This document shows, piece by piece, positions 47,917-56,044 of a DNA stretch of 64,000 nucleotides. The notes under the pieces were generated by a model. The model was not told the origin of the DNA, did not search any database, and saw nothing but the letters and a program-made list of their open reading frames with translations. This DNA is from Oxalobacteraceae bacterium. Its GTDB lineage: Bacteria > Pseudomonadota > Gammaproteobacteria > Burkholderiales > Burkholderiaceae_D. The position numbers and the translations under genes are program-made. Position 1 is the first letter of the stretch. Every line of letters begins with the position of its first letter. The stretch lies in contig JAJTGD010000006.1 in NCBI GenBank assembly GCA_021299035.1, forward strand, positions 1 through 64,000, read 5' to 3'.

Positions 47917-49650
47917 TTAATCACCCAATGCAATGCCCTCGCGCCGCGGATCAGCCCCGCCAAACAAACCCTCAGGCTTGATCATGATCGCGTGCACACC
48001 ACTGGGCGAAGGCGCGATAGTGACGCGATGAGCATTTTGGCGCAAGACCTGTTGTAGTCTTTCCAAGTCGCTGCCCTGCTCTAACTCAGTATCGCGATTA
48101 CGACTTCCCATGTTAGGCAACGCGATCGCTTGCTGAATATCCAGCTGCCAATCGAGTACACCGATCAAGGTCTTGGCAACGTACAAAATAATCGACGTTC
48201 CACCCGGTGATCCAATTAGCAGATAGGGCTTGTCATCTTTCAGCACGATTAGTGGCGTCATCGCGCTGCGTGGCCGCTTACGCGGCTCTACCCGGTTGGC
48301 GACAGGACGGCCCGCTGAATCCGTCGGCATCATCGAAAAATCGGTCAGCTGATTATTCAATAAAAAACCGCGCACAAAAATCTTGCTACCGAATTCAGAT
48401 TCAATGGTGCTGGTCATGCTGACGGCATTGCCTTGTGCATCAATGGCGACCAGATGTGTGGTCGAAGGCTGATCGATCGCCTTACCATCGCCACGCTGTT
48501 TTAACATGCCGACCGGGTCACCCGCTTGCGCCACACCCATCGATTGCCGCCCATCGATCAGTGCGCCACGCCAGTCTAGATACTGACTATCCAACATCGC
48601 AGCGACCGGCACACGTACGAAATCCGGATCTGCGACATAGCGCTCGCGATCAGCAAATGCCAACCGCCCTGCTTCGGCGAAGTAATGCACTGACTCGCGC
48701 GAGCCAGGCGGCATCGTGCTCATCTCATGCTGCCGCAACATCCCCAGCATCTGCATGACCGCGATCGATCCGGATGACGGCGGCCCCATGCCGCACAGCC
48801 GGTACTGCTGATAAGTACTGCATACCGGTTCACGCTCGATCGCTCGGTATACGGCAAGATCCTCCAAGCTGAGCGTACCCGGACGGGCGTGCGCGCTGAC
48901 CGCTTGCACCATGTCACGCGCGATATCACCGCGATAAAAAACCCCCACCCCCTCGGTCGCGATACGACGCAAGACGTCGGCAAGCGCGGGGTTTTTCAGC
49001 ACATGACCGACTGCAGCAGGCTGGCCCTGCGGGTAGAAATAATCACGCGCAGCGATCTGCATGGCGAGGTGACGATTGCCTTTGATTTGTGCATGCAAGC
49101 GCGGTGATACCGCAAAGCCTTGCTCCGCCAGCGAGATCGCAGGTTGCAACAGTCTGGCCCATGGCAAGCGGCCATGGCGCTGATGCGCCAGCTCCAGCGC
49201 GCGCAACACACCAGGCACACCCACCGCGAGGCCGCTATTGACCGCATCCATAAAGCCTAACGGCTTACCATCCCCCATGAACAGTTGCGGTGTGGCTGCC
49301 GCTGGCGCGGTCTCTCGTCCGTCGATGGTCGTCACCCGGCGCCGCTTGGCGTCATAGTTCACGATAAAGGCACCGCCACCCAGCCCGGACGATTGCGGCT
49401 CGACCAGCGCCAATACCATCTGCATGGTGATCGCCGCATCCAGCGCGCTGCCACCTTCGCGCAGCACCTGACGACCGGCTTCGCTGGCGAGCGGATTTGC
49501 CGACGACACCATCCACTTGCGCGCCTGCACCAGTGATTTTTTGGTAGCGGCAGTCGCCGCCTCGGGTGCCGCATCGGGTGCCGCCGCAGGAGCCGACATG
49601 CCTGAAAACAGGATCAGCAGTAAAGCAGCGCGAGAAATAAGTGATGGCAT
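47917..49650 (-). CDS. ggt: Gamma-glutamyltransferase, periplasmic
   Basis: Cleaves glutathione and other gamma-glutamyl peptides, releasing glutamate. The 577-residue precursor begins at ATG 49650 with a signal peptide (LISRAALLLILFSGMSAPAAA); the longer frame to 49758 lacks one. Family motifs are SSGLGGGAFIVNY, the autocleavage site with nucleophilic Thr in QPSTTHLVAIDAQGNAVSMT (near residue 385), and LLIGSPGGTSI. The enzyme should mature into large and small subunits. It leads an operon with gltIJKL, so the released glutamate can be imported directly. Confidence 0.94.
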   Translation of the reverse strand: MPSLISRAALLLILFSGMSAPAAAPDAAPEAATAATKKSLVQARKWMVSSANPLASEAGRQVLREGGSALDAAITMQMVLALVEPQSSGLGGGAFIVNYDAKRRRVTTIDGRETAPAAATPQLFMGDGKPLGFMDAVNSGLAVGVPGVLRALELAHQRHGRLPWARLLQPAISLAEQGFAVSPRLHAQIKGNRHLAMQIAARDYFYPQGQPAAVGHVLKNPALADVLRRIATEGVGVFYRGDIARDMVQAVSAHARPGTLSLEDLAVYRAIEREPVCSTYQQYRLCGMGPPSSGSIAVMQMLGMLRQHEMSTMPPGSRESVHYFAEAGRLAFADRERYVADPDFVRVPVAAMLDSQYLDWRGALIDGRQSMGVAQAGDPVGMLKQRGDGKAIDQPSTTHLVAIDAQGNAVSMTSTIESEFGSKIFVRGFLLNNQLTDFSMMPTDSAGRPVANRVEPRKRPRSAMTPLIVLKDDKPYLLIGSPGGTSIILYVAKTLIGVLDWQLDIQQAIALPNMGSRNRDTELEQGSDLERLQQVLRQNAHRVTIAPSPSGVHAIMIKPEGLFGGADPRREGIALGD

Positions 49651-49772
49651 CAGGGCTTTATCAAGGATGGAAAGCGAAGTATGCCAAGGGAAACCGCCTT
49701 CCAAAACGTTCCGTAGAGCAATAGTTCCGGTATTATCTTGCATAAAAGAGCACAGCAAGCGGCTGCGTTCAC

Positions 49773-49799
49773 TTGATTTTGCGTCGCTGCTGCCGATTC
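49773..49799 (+). promoter_or_regulatory. FliA (sigma-28)-like promoter before motB
   Basis: TTGATTTT, exactly 11 bases, then GCCGATTC. Against the flagellar consensus TAAAGTTT-N11-GCCGATAA this matches 5/8 and 6/8 positions with perfect spacing, 28 bases before the motB ATG. Confidence 0.4.
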
Positions 49800-49827
49800 T
49801 CTTTGCTAACTACCACGGGTATCAGAC

Positions 49828-50790
49828 ATGGCTGAACCAGCCGATAACAAGCCAGCAGAAGGCGCAGCGGCGGAAGCCGTACCCTTAGAGCCGATCGTCA
49901 AGAAAAAGATGATCGAGGCCGGTCACGCCGGTGCACACGGTGGTGCCTGGAAGATCGCGCTGGCCGACATGATGACGGCCATGATGGCGTTCTTCTTGTT
50001 GATGTGGCTGCTGGGCGCGACCACCGAAGATCAGCGCAAAAGTATCGCCGAGTACTTCAAGCCCATGTCCCACAGTATGGCCAACGTCAGTAAGCTGGCG
50101 GGCGTCGGTGGCGTGATGGGCGGTAACTCCATCACCGATCCCGATGGTATGCCCTACGCTGGTCAGCAGACCAGCCTGTTTGAGCGCGAGACGCCTCGTC
50201 TGGAAGGTGGCAAGCAGAGCGGTGCCGGCGACTCCAAGGATGAAAAGAACGACATGAATCCGAGCGAGCTGTCGGAGGCAGAGAAGCAGCGCATCGCCGC
50301 CGAGAACGACAAGAAAAACTTCGACAAGCTGGAAAAAGAAGTCAAAGAAAAGCTCCAGCAAAACCCTCAGCTCGACAAAATCAAAGATCAGGTCAAGTTC
50401 ATCCGCGAGAAAGATGGATTGCGCATCGAGGTGATTGATAAAGCGGATTTCTCGATGTTCGGGCTCGGCAACGCGCGTATGGATGCTAAAGCGTTGACCC
50501 TAATTCGCGAGGTCGCAAAATCAGTCGCCGGCATGCCGAACAAGATTGCCATCCGTGGGCATACTGACAGCCTTGCCTATGATGATGGTGTGCGCAGTAA
50601 CTGGTCGCTGTCAGGCGACCGTGCCGAGAGCACACGCCGCATCATGGAGGGTGCTGGTATCCCCGAAGAGCGCTTCGCCAAGATTGAAGGCGTGGCCGAT
50701 ACCGCACCCTACATACCGAACAATCCCGCCGATCCGCGCAACCGCCGCATCAGTATCACCGTGCAGTACCAAGGCGGACCGGCCAGCTAA
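49828..50790 (+). CDS. motB: MotB-type flagellar stator protein
   Basis: Stator subunit that anchors the flagellar motor to peptidoglycan and carries the proton-conducting Asp. The 320-residue protein has one membrane segment with WKIALADMMTAMMAFFLLMW (residues 41-60; Asp47 matches E. coli MotB Asp32), a charged linker, and a C-terminal OmpA-like domain (IRGHTDSLAYDDGVRSNWSL, then AESTRRIMEGAGIPEERF). No motA is adjacent, which is unusual since motAB normally pair. It could serve as a second stator gene. It is followed by the secreted protein at 50804. Confidence 0.92.
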   Translation: MAEPADNKPAEGAAAEAVPLEPIVKKKMIEAGHAGAHGGAWKIALADMMTAMMAFFLLMWLLGATTEDQRKSIAEYFKPMSHSMANVSKLAGVGGVMGGNSITDPDGMPYAGQQTSLFERETPRLEGGKQSGAGDSKDEKNDMNPSELSEAEKQRIAAENDKKNFDKLEKEVKEKLQQNPQLDKIKDQVKFIREKDGLRIEVIDKADFSMFGLGNARMDAKALTLIREVAKSVAGMPNKIAIRGHTDSLAYDDGVRSNWSLSGDRAESTRRIMEGAGIPEERFAKIEGVADTAPYIPNNPADPRNRRISITVQYQGGPAS

Positions 50791-50803
50791 GCGCGCAAAC
50801 ACC

Positions 50804-51511
50804 ATGTCCAGACTCGCGCTTTTGCTGATCTCGCTTTACCTGAACCACGCGCATGCGCAAACCGCCGCGCCAGCGCCTGCTGCCGCACCGGCAAATTCAT
50901 CCGTCGCACCTGCAGCGCCAAAACCCGCAGACGCTCAAACCGCGATTCCTGCGGCTCGTCCGACACCGAATGCGGCCGCGACTGCACCGGCTAAGGGTGC
51001 GCCCCCTGCCGCCGCTGCGCCGCCTGTGAATACTCCCGCTGCGCCTGCGGCGCCAGCACCTAAGGCAGACGCCAAGGCCGAACCACCCAAAACGCAAACC
51101 GCACAGGCGGAACCTGCGCCTGCACCCAAGCCCGGCAAGAAAGGCAAAGAGGAACCGCCTCCGCCACCCGTGAAGACCGGGCCATTTAAAGCCCCCAACT
51201 GCGCCGTGGCAGAGTTCAGAGCGATTGGTATTGATAATCCCGACGAAAGAACGCGTCGCACCAAAGCCATCGCTTGGTTAAAAAAGAAAGCGCCGGATTG
51301 CACGGCTGAGCAATTGATCGTGATGCGTAACAACCGCGAGCAATGGCTAGGCAGTGCAGACTCGGCCACCATTGCCGCGATGATCGACGGCTTGCTTGAG
51401 TCGTTTGCCGAGACCAACCGCGAAGTCGCGATACTGCTTTACGGCACCCCGCCACCGCCACCCCCACCGGATGAAAAAGGCGCTGGTAAAAAAGGGGCCG
51501 ACAAAAAGTAG
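50804..51511 (+). CDS. Secreted Ala/Pro-rich hypothetical protein
   Basis: Unrecognised 235-residue protein. A signal peptide (MSRLALLLISLYLNHAHA) is followed by about 90 residues of Ala/Pro/Lys low complexity, then a compact segment (about 115-215: APNCAVAEFRAIGIDNPDER, WLKKKAPDCTAEQLIVMRNN) with two cysteines, and a Pro/Lys tail (PPPPPPPDEKG). It begins 13 bases after motB and ends at a strong terminator, so it is likely co-transcribed with motB. A periplasmic or wall-spanning role is possible but unproven. Confidence 0.7.
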   Translation: MSRLALLLISLYLNHAHAQTAAPAPAAAPANSSVAPAAPKPADAQTAIPAARPTPNAAATAPAKGAPPAAAAPPVNTPAAPAAPAPKADAKAEPPKTQTAQAEPAPAPKPGKKGKEEPPPPPVKTGPFKAPNCAVAEFRAIGIDNPDERTRRTKAIAWLKKKAPDCTAEQLIVMRNNREQWLGSADSATIAAMIDGLLESFAETNREVAILLYGTPPPPPPPDEKGAGKKGADKK

Positions 51512-51522
51512 CGTACTAAAAA

Positions 51523-51546
51523 AAAGCCCGCCGGTTGGCGGGCTTT
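51523..51546. terminator. Bidirectional terminator between the 50804 gene and parA-like gene
   Basis: AAAGCCCGCC-ggtt-GGCGGGCTTT is a perfect 10-bp stem. On the minus strand it is followed by an unbroken T tract (A run on the plus strand), so it terminates the ParA-like gene well and the plus-strand gene moderately. Confidence 0.85.
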
Positions 51547-51597
51547 GTTACCTACAGTGCACTGCATTGATCATGCAGCGCTGTACAGTCTGTGAGA

Positions 51598-52458
51598 TCA
51601 GTCGCGTCCCGTAATCAAGAACGAAGGAATCACCGATTTGCCACGCGGGGCAATCATGCGCCTGCTGTCATTCGCTGCCATACGCGCACCAACTTCCGTA
51701 TCCGAATTACGCACTGCACGGAAGCGATCCAGAATCGAACCACTCACTTTTTGAGTCAGCGGCGCTTGCTTGGTGGTTGCACGCAGATCGGATTCACTCT
51801 CACCGAGTTGCTCAATCGAACGACCAAACTCGAGGAAGTTTTCGCGCACTTCTTTCTTCGATGTCATGACGAAGAATTCAGTACCGAAGAACTCATGCGC
51901 ACTGGCGCTGTACATCACCGGTGGCGACAGGAAGAAACCTGCATTGAATGACTTCGAGAAAATGCTCTCATAGGTCTGCAGATTATCGACACGGCTAGGC
52001 ACGATCACCAACTTCGGCGGCTTCTTCAGACGCGAGTTGAATACAAACGAAAAACGATTCACAAATTCGAGTGTGCTGTCGAGCTCAACGCGCGATAAAG
52101 AACTCGGCACCAGCACCAAATCAAACTCAAACAAGAAGTCTGGCGGCAAAACATCAGTCCAAGTCAGGTCGGTAATGACCACTTCGCGCGTTTCATGCGA
52201 TTTACGCAGCGCTTCTTTGGCCTTTAACAGCGCAATACCCGAGCCTTTGGCATTAGGTAAATCGACGGTATGGCAATCAATACCAATTGGGTAAGCTTTT
52301 TTTACCCATTTACCGGCTGTCGCCTGGTGATCAAAGTCGATTAACGCGGTTTTTTTGCCAGATATATAAGAAAAATACGCGGCTAAATTGGCGGATACCG
52401 TACTTTTACCAACGCCCCCTTTTTGGCTGGTAATGAGGATCCTAAGTGCCTTGCTCAT
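51598..52458 (-). CDS. Orphan ParA/MinD-like ATPase
   Basis: Predicted positioning or segregation ATPase, 286 residues. The deviant Walker A QKGGVGKST spans residues 12-20, Walker A' is LIDFDHQATA, and Walker B is in VVITDLTWTDVLP. The ATG at 52458 matches the domain start; the frame to 52524 reads into the promoter gap. The basic C-terminal 60 residues may bind DNA non-specifically. No parB is adjacent. The divergent genes encode a coiled-coil protein and a small membrane protein, so it may place a cellular object rather than DNA. Confidence 0.85.
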   Translation of the reverse strand: MSKALRILITSQKGGVGKSTVSANLAAYFSYISGKKTALIDFDHQATAGKWVKKAYPIGIDCHTVDLPNAKGSGIALLKAKEALRKSHETREVVITDLTWTDVLPPDFLFEFDLVLVPSSLSRVELDSTLEFVNRFSFVFNSRLKKPPKLVIVPSRVDNLQTYESIFSKSFNAGFFLSPPVMYSASAHEFFGTEFFVMTSKKEVRENFLEFGRSIEQLGESESDLRATTKQAPLTQKVSGSILDRFRAVRNSDTEVGARMAANDSRRMIAPRGKSVIPSFLITGRD

Positions 52459-52517
52459 AGTTTTCCTTCGTTTTTGTCGCAAGCCGTTGATTATTTTGAC
52501 TTCGCCCCCCAGGAAAG

Positions 52518-52546
52518 TTGCCAAAGGGGAAGATTTGCCATAATAT
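52518..52546 (+). promoter_or_regulatory. Candidate sigma-70 promoter of the 52624 operon
   Basis: TTGCCA (52518-52523), 17 bases, TAATAT (52541-52546): 5/6 and 4/6 consensus matches with ideal spacing, in an AT-rich stretch between the divergent starts. Confidence 0.45.
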
Positions 52547-52623
52547 AACGGCGAGTATAGGTGAGGTTGTTTTAAATACCAAACTTTTTTTCGTTATCGG
52601 TTTTCTAATAAGGGTACTGACAT

Positions 52624-53103
52624 ATGGCGAAGCGCTCGGAAAAACCCACGATGATGCGTTTTGAGCCCCAGTCCGGCTGGAGCGAGGCCCCCGCACCTGG
52701 GCAGGTTATCTCCATTAACGAGCATATGCGTGAGTTGCGCGACACCAGCGCCGAAAGCGCCGAACAGTCTGCCCTTGAGGCGATCCCTTCCGATACGCTG
52801 GTCGATATCGGTGAATCCATGCAAGAGGTTTTTGAGAGCCTCAAAATCAGCGACCCCCGGCTACAAGCCTGGACTCAAGTAAATGCGGCGATCCGGCTCA
52901 TTAGCGGCAAGCTGCAAGAACGAAAAACCCTGCAAGAACGTATCGCCACACTCGAGACAGAAATCGAGGGCGTGCGCAGCCTGGCAGCTGAATTGGTTGG
53001 CAACGCTTACCGTAGTGAGCAAGAAATTCACGAGACGTCCAAGCTGCGGATGCAGATCGCTGAAGAGCTGAGCCAGAAGCTGACCGTCGCACTGAAGTCC
53101 TGA
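52624..53103 (+). CDS. Coiled-coil hypothetical protein
   Basis: Unrecognised 159-residue soluble protein. The first half is acidic and Ser-rich; residues about 80-155 predict a long helix (AWTQVNAAIRLISGKLQERK, then LEIETEGVR-like charged repeats to SKLRMQIAEELSQKLTVALK). No signal or membrane segment is visible. The frame is supported by AAGGG about ten bases before the ATG and by the gene four bases downstream. It is divergent from the ParA-like gene and could be its cargo adaptor. Confidence 0.75.
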   Translation: MAKRSEKPTMMRFEPQSGWSEAPAPGQVISINEHMRELRDTSAESAEQSALEAIPSDTLVDIGESMQEVFESLKISDPRLQAWTQVNAAIRLISGKLQERKTLQERIATLETEIEGVRSLAAELVGNAYRSEQEIHETSKLRMQIAEELSQKLTVALKS

Positions 53104-53107
53104 ATCG

Positions 53108-53491
53108 ATGACCCTCCGAATCCGCTTGCCCGCTGCCCTACTTGCGATTAACTGGACTTTGTTTGGACTCACCTTTGTCTGGACTTGCAAAGTGCAAGAG
53201 AACGTCCTTTGGTGGTTGCGCCTGGATTGGGCTGGCTGGCTGCGCGAACTGCCCGAGCTGATGCACCTTGGCAGTGTCTCGGCAAGTACCGTGTGGATAC
53301 TCTGGCTGTGCCTCACGCTGCTGTTAACTGCTGCTTGGCTGATGCCGACGTCTAGGCCTGCGGCACAACCGAAAACCGATCCGACCGATGCGGGACGCCG
53401 AGTCGTGCCCAGTATTGCCCCCATGGTCGACGCTGACCCAGTCCTCAAAGAAAAGCTGCTGCGACTGCATCAGTCGCTAGAAAAGCTGTAA
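53108..53491 (+). CDS. Small membrane protein (two segments)
   Basis: Unrecognised 127-residue protein. Two hydrophobic segments are clear (LPAALLAINWTLFGLTFVW near residues 7-25 and VSASTVWILWLCLTLLLTAA near 57-76) around a short Trp-rich loop (VQENVLWWLRLDWAGWL). A polar C-terminal tail (DPVLKEKLLRLHQSLEKL) may be cytoplasmic and helical. Follows the coiled-coil gene by four bases, so the pair is an operon. Confidence 0.75.
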   Translation: MTLRIRLPAALLAINWTLFGLTFVWTCKVQENVLWWLRLDWAGWLRELPELMHLGSVSASTVWILWLCLTLLLTAAWLMPTSRPAAQPKTDPTDAGRRVVPSIAPMVDADPVLKEKLLRLHQSLEKL

Positions 53492-53542
53492 AAAGCCGCA
53501 ACGATTTCAGCATCAATCAGCGTTTGATGAGTCAGCCGATTA

Positions 53543-54349
53543 TTATTCCTCGACATACTCCTGCACGCGCCGCCCATTGACCGGCTGTGAAGGCCTTGAG
53601 TTCGACTTGTAACGCTCCTTAAACGCAGCCAACTGACGGAAGGAAATATCCACCGTCTGTCGCATCACAAACCACTTCACGTCCTCGGTGCAAGGCGGTG
53701 TCGTGAGTGAACCCATATACGTAAAGTAAGCAGGATTGGCGGGCAAGATATCCGAAGGGTTAAAGCTCTCGACCGTCTCATTGAAGGCGTCGGTCTTGGG
53801 CAGTCGCTCGAAGATTGGTTTCAGGGCTTTGTTCTCTTTGCCCAGCTTGAAGCGAATCGCCACCACGGCGGTACGCGTATCACCCGCACGATGAATCAAC
53901 TGCGCTGAGATCGGCGTGGCGATACCATCAATCTTCTCTTCACTCGGTGCATGAAACACCATCTGCACCAGCTTGTACTCCAGACCGTCCAGACGCGCGC
54001 CACCACTGGTCGTGAAATTCACCTGAATCGTGTTGTTCCCGTTCACCAGCGTGAGCGGGCCAGCGGCATAGTTGAACATGATCGGCTTAAGACCACCACG
54101 CTCCACCGTCTGGGTCTCGATATCGATCGGTGACTGCCGCTTGCCGGATTGGCAGAGACGAAACTTCGGGTCCAGCTCGCTCCATTTCGTGGGACCAGTC
54201 TCACCGTCATAGCTCCATAGTGGCGCGCGTGGTGAATGCTTGGCGCCGGGGGATGGCGGACGAGCCGGGGCCGCTGGCGCGGGGTCTTTCGCCAGCGCAG
54301 GTGCCGCCAGCGAAACAGCAACGAATAGGGGCAAGGCGAGATGTTTCAT
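53543..54349 (-). CDS. Alpha-carbonic-anhydrase-like protein lacking zinc ligands
   Basis: Secreted alpha-CA-fold protein, 268 residues with signal peptide (LALPLFVAVSLAAPALA). Conserved pieces include QSPIDIETQ and GSLTTPPCTEDVKWFVM, and length is normal. However, where active enzymes have QxHFHxPSE, this protein has QMVFHAPSEE (first zinc His replaced by Val, second kept), and where they have EAHLVH it has SAQLIH (third zinc His replaced by Gln, and the preceding Glu lost). Two of three zinc ligands are therefore absent, so hydration of CO2 is unlikely. It may bind a ligand or partner, like vertebrate CA-related proteins. Confidence 0.85.
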   Translation of the reverse strand: MKHLALPLFVAVSLAAPALAKDPAPAAPARPPSPGAKHSPRAPLWSYDGETGPTKWSELDPKFRLCQSGKRQSPIDIETQTVERGGLKPIMFNYAAGPLTLVNGNNTIQVNFTTSGGARLDGLEYKLVQMVFHAPSEEKIDGIATPISAQLIHRAGDTRTAVVAIRFKLGKENKALKPIFERLPKTDAFNETVESFNPSDILPANPAYFTYMGSLTTPPCTEDVKWFVMRQTVDISFRQLAAFKERYKSNSRPSQPVNGRRVQEYVEE

Positions 54350-54453
54350 GAACTCATTTCTCCATCCACGAGGCTTGATGGGCGGGATTCTAGCGATATT
54401 CGGAAATCGACACTTGTAACCAGAAAATTAGGTCGAGGGAAATAAATTTAGCT

Positions 54454-54522
54454 CGTCACCCTGGCGAAGGCCGGGGTCCAGCAACATCGAAACACGGGAT
54501 ACCGGCCTGCGCCTGCATGACG
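54454..54522. repeat. REP-like pair (diverged) downstream of the 54550 gene
   Basis: Copies at 54454-54481 (forward) and 54496-54522 (reverse), in the opposite order to other pairs and with more mismatches (CACCCTGGC, CCTGCATGACG). Confidence 0.6.
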
Positions 54523-54549
54523 AGAATGCATCGGTGCTTCCGCAGAGGC

Positions 54550-55377
54550 CTACCTGCCTGACACCCATCCTGCCTGTAGCCAGTGTGCATAGTCCGGCAC
54601 GAACGGCCAAGCGATCAGGCGACTAGCCGTACCCACGGGGAACAGCTCAGAGGTCAGATGATCCACCCACTCTGGCTGACCACCCACCTGTGCCAGCAGC
54701 CGCAGGTGAAGCGGCGTTCCGCGCAAGCCGTCTGCCAGAAGCCCATTCGCGTCGCGTACGGCATCGAATTGCGTGACTGCCGAGACGGGTACCTTGAGCG
54801 GGTCGGTCGGCCCTGAGAACAAGTCATGCACGCTACCCCAGTCGCGACCCTTCAGTTGTTGGGCAGTGCGGGCCAGATCGGCTTCAGCTCGCTCGATCTG
54901 CCATATCCGGAACAAATGCTGACCTAAGACATTGTCGAAAAAGAGTGTCGCATCCGGGTGTTTTCGTAAAAGCGCATCCAAATTCGCGAGCGCATCGATC
55001 GAAGCGTAGTGCAACTCGGTGCCAGATTCGCGCAAGGCACGTCCGTGATTCCAACTAAACAGGCGATACGCAAACGGATCAAGGTCGATCAGATCAATGC
55101 GCGAGAATCGCTGTAGCCAGCGTCCAGACATCATCCAACCCGCGCTACCGCCGATCAGCAATAAATGGCGCGATGCAGGCTGGGTGGTATCAAGCCATTC
55201 AGCGATTTGTCGCGTGGTCTCGTGCCACTGACGGCGGCGCCAAAGTGCGCGCAAATGCCAGCGCAGACCGCCAGTAGTGTCGCGTGTCTCAGCCAAGACG
55301 GACCTGCTGATGATCTGATTGTTTTGCGTATTGCTGCATGGGCTGGATACACATGAATAAAGCGCGTTGACCGTCAC
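54550..55377 (-). CDS. Rossmann-fold (methyltransferase-like) hypothetical protein
   Basis: Unrecognised 275-residue protein with a SAM-binding-like motif: HLLLIGGSAGWMMSGRWL (residues about 71-88) followed by the acidic strand end IDLIDLDPFAYRLF and, later, ATLFFDNVLGQHLF. The pattern fits a class I methyltransferase or spermidine-synthase-like fold. No catalytic motif can be named. The start is GTG at 55377 and could be further inside. It is divergent from the HTTM pair, with a 150-base gap between starts. Confidence 0.65.
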   Translation of the reverse strand: MTVNALYSCVSSPCSNTQNNQIISRSVLAETRDTTGGLRWHLRALWRRRQWHETTRQIAEWLDTTQPASRHLLLIGGSAGWMMSGRWLQRFSRIDLIDLDPFAYRLFSWNHGRALRESGTELHYASIDALANLDALLRKHPDATLFFDNVLGQHLFRIWQIERAEADLARTAQQLKGRDWGSVHDLFSGPTDPLKVPVSAVTQFDAVRDANGLLADGLRGTPLHLRLLAQVGGQPEWVDHLTSELFPVGTASRLIAWPFVPDYAHWLQAGWVSGR

Positions 55378-55527
55378 GAAAATGAAATAAGACCTTAGTT
55401 TAATTCAGCGATGCACAGGGATGGCCCGAAACCGGGCGCAGCTAGAATAAAATCATGGGGTAACCAGTTCGGACTTCGCCGTTCAGCGAAGTCGCGCCGC
55501 TGGCTGGCATTTCATTGAAACCAACGC

Positions 55528-56043
55528 GTGACCTCGACCTCCACCCTCACTCTCATACTGATTGCCGGCTACTTCGCTTTCGTGTTCGGCAGCCTGATTC
55601 TGCGTGGTCGCGAAGTCTCGGGGCCATGGTGGTATCTGCTTCGCAGCTTCTTTCCGAATTGGCGCTTTTACCATGGGTTCGGCTCACAACCAAGGCTGTT
55701 TCTTCGCACCCAGCAAGCAGACGGGTCATGGAGTGACTGGCAGATGTTCATGCCACGCGCACTATTCTCGCCACGCGATCTGTTTCATAACGCGCGAAAC
55801 AATCTGCTCCTTGCCAACCAAAACCTGATCGACCATCTCGCATTTGACATTCAAACGCTGCCCGATGAAAAGTCAGCAAGCGACCTCGTTAGCTACCACA
55901 TGGTCATGCGGCTGGCGCGTAGCCTGCTACAGCAACAGGGTGTGAGTGGCTGTCGGTGGCAATTTCAGATCATGCAAGTGCCACCGCTAGAGACACCAAG
56001 TGAATCGATGACCATACTCGTCTCACCAGAATTGCAGGCCTGA
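55528..56043 (+). CDS. Membrane-anchored hypothetical protein, partner of HTTM-like gene
   Basis: Unrecognised 171-residue protein. One N-terminal membrane segment (LTLILIAGYFAFVFGSLIL) precedes a soluble domain with aromatic start (WWYLLRSFFPNWRFYHGFG) that ends in MTILVSPELQA. The start is GTG at 55528 with no good ribosome site. The stop and the next ATG are separated by one base, so the two act together. The orientation suggests an inner-membrane protein with a bulky domain on one side. Confidence 0.7.
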   Translation: MTSTSTLTLILIAGYFAFVFGSLILRGREVSGPWWYLLRSFFPNWRFYHGFGSQPRLFLRTQQADGSWSDWQMFMPRALFSPRDLFHNARNNLLLANQNLIDHLAFDIQTLPDEKSASDLVSYHMVMRLARSLLQQQGVSGCRWQFQIMQVPPLETPSESMTILVSPELQA

Positions 56044-56044
56044 G

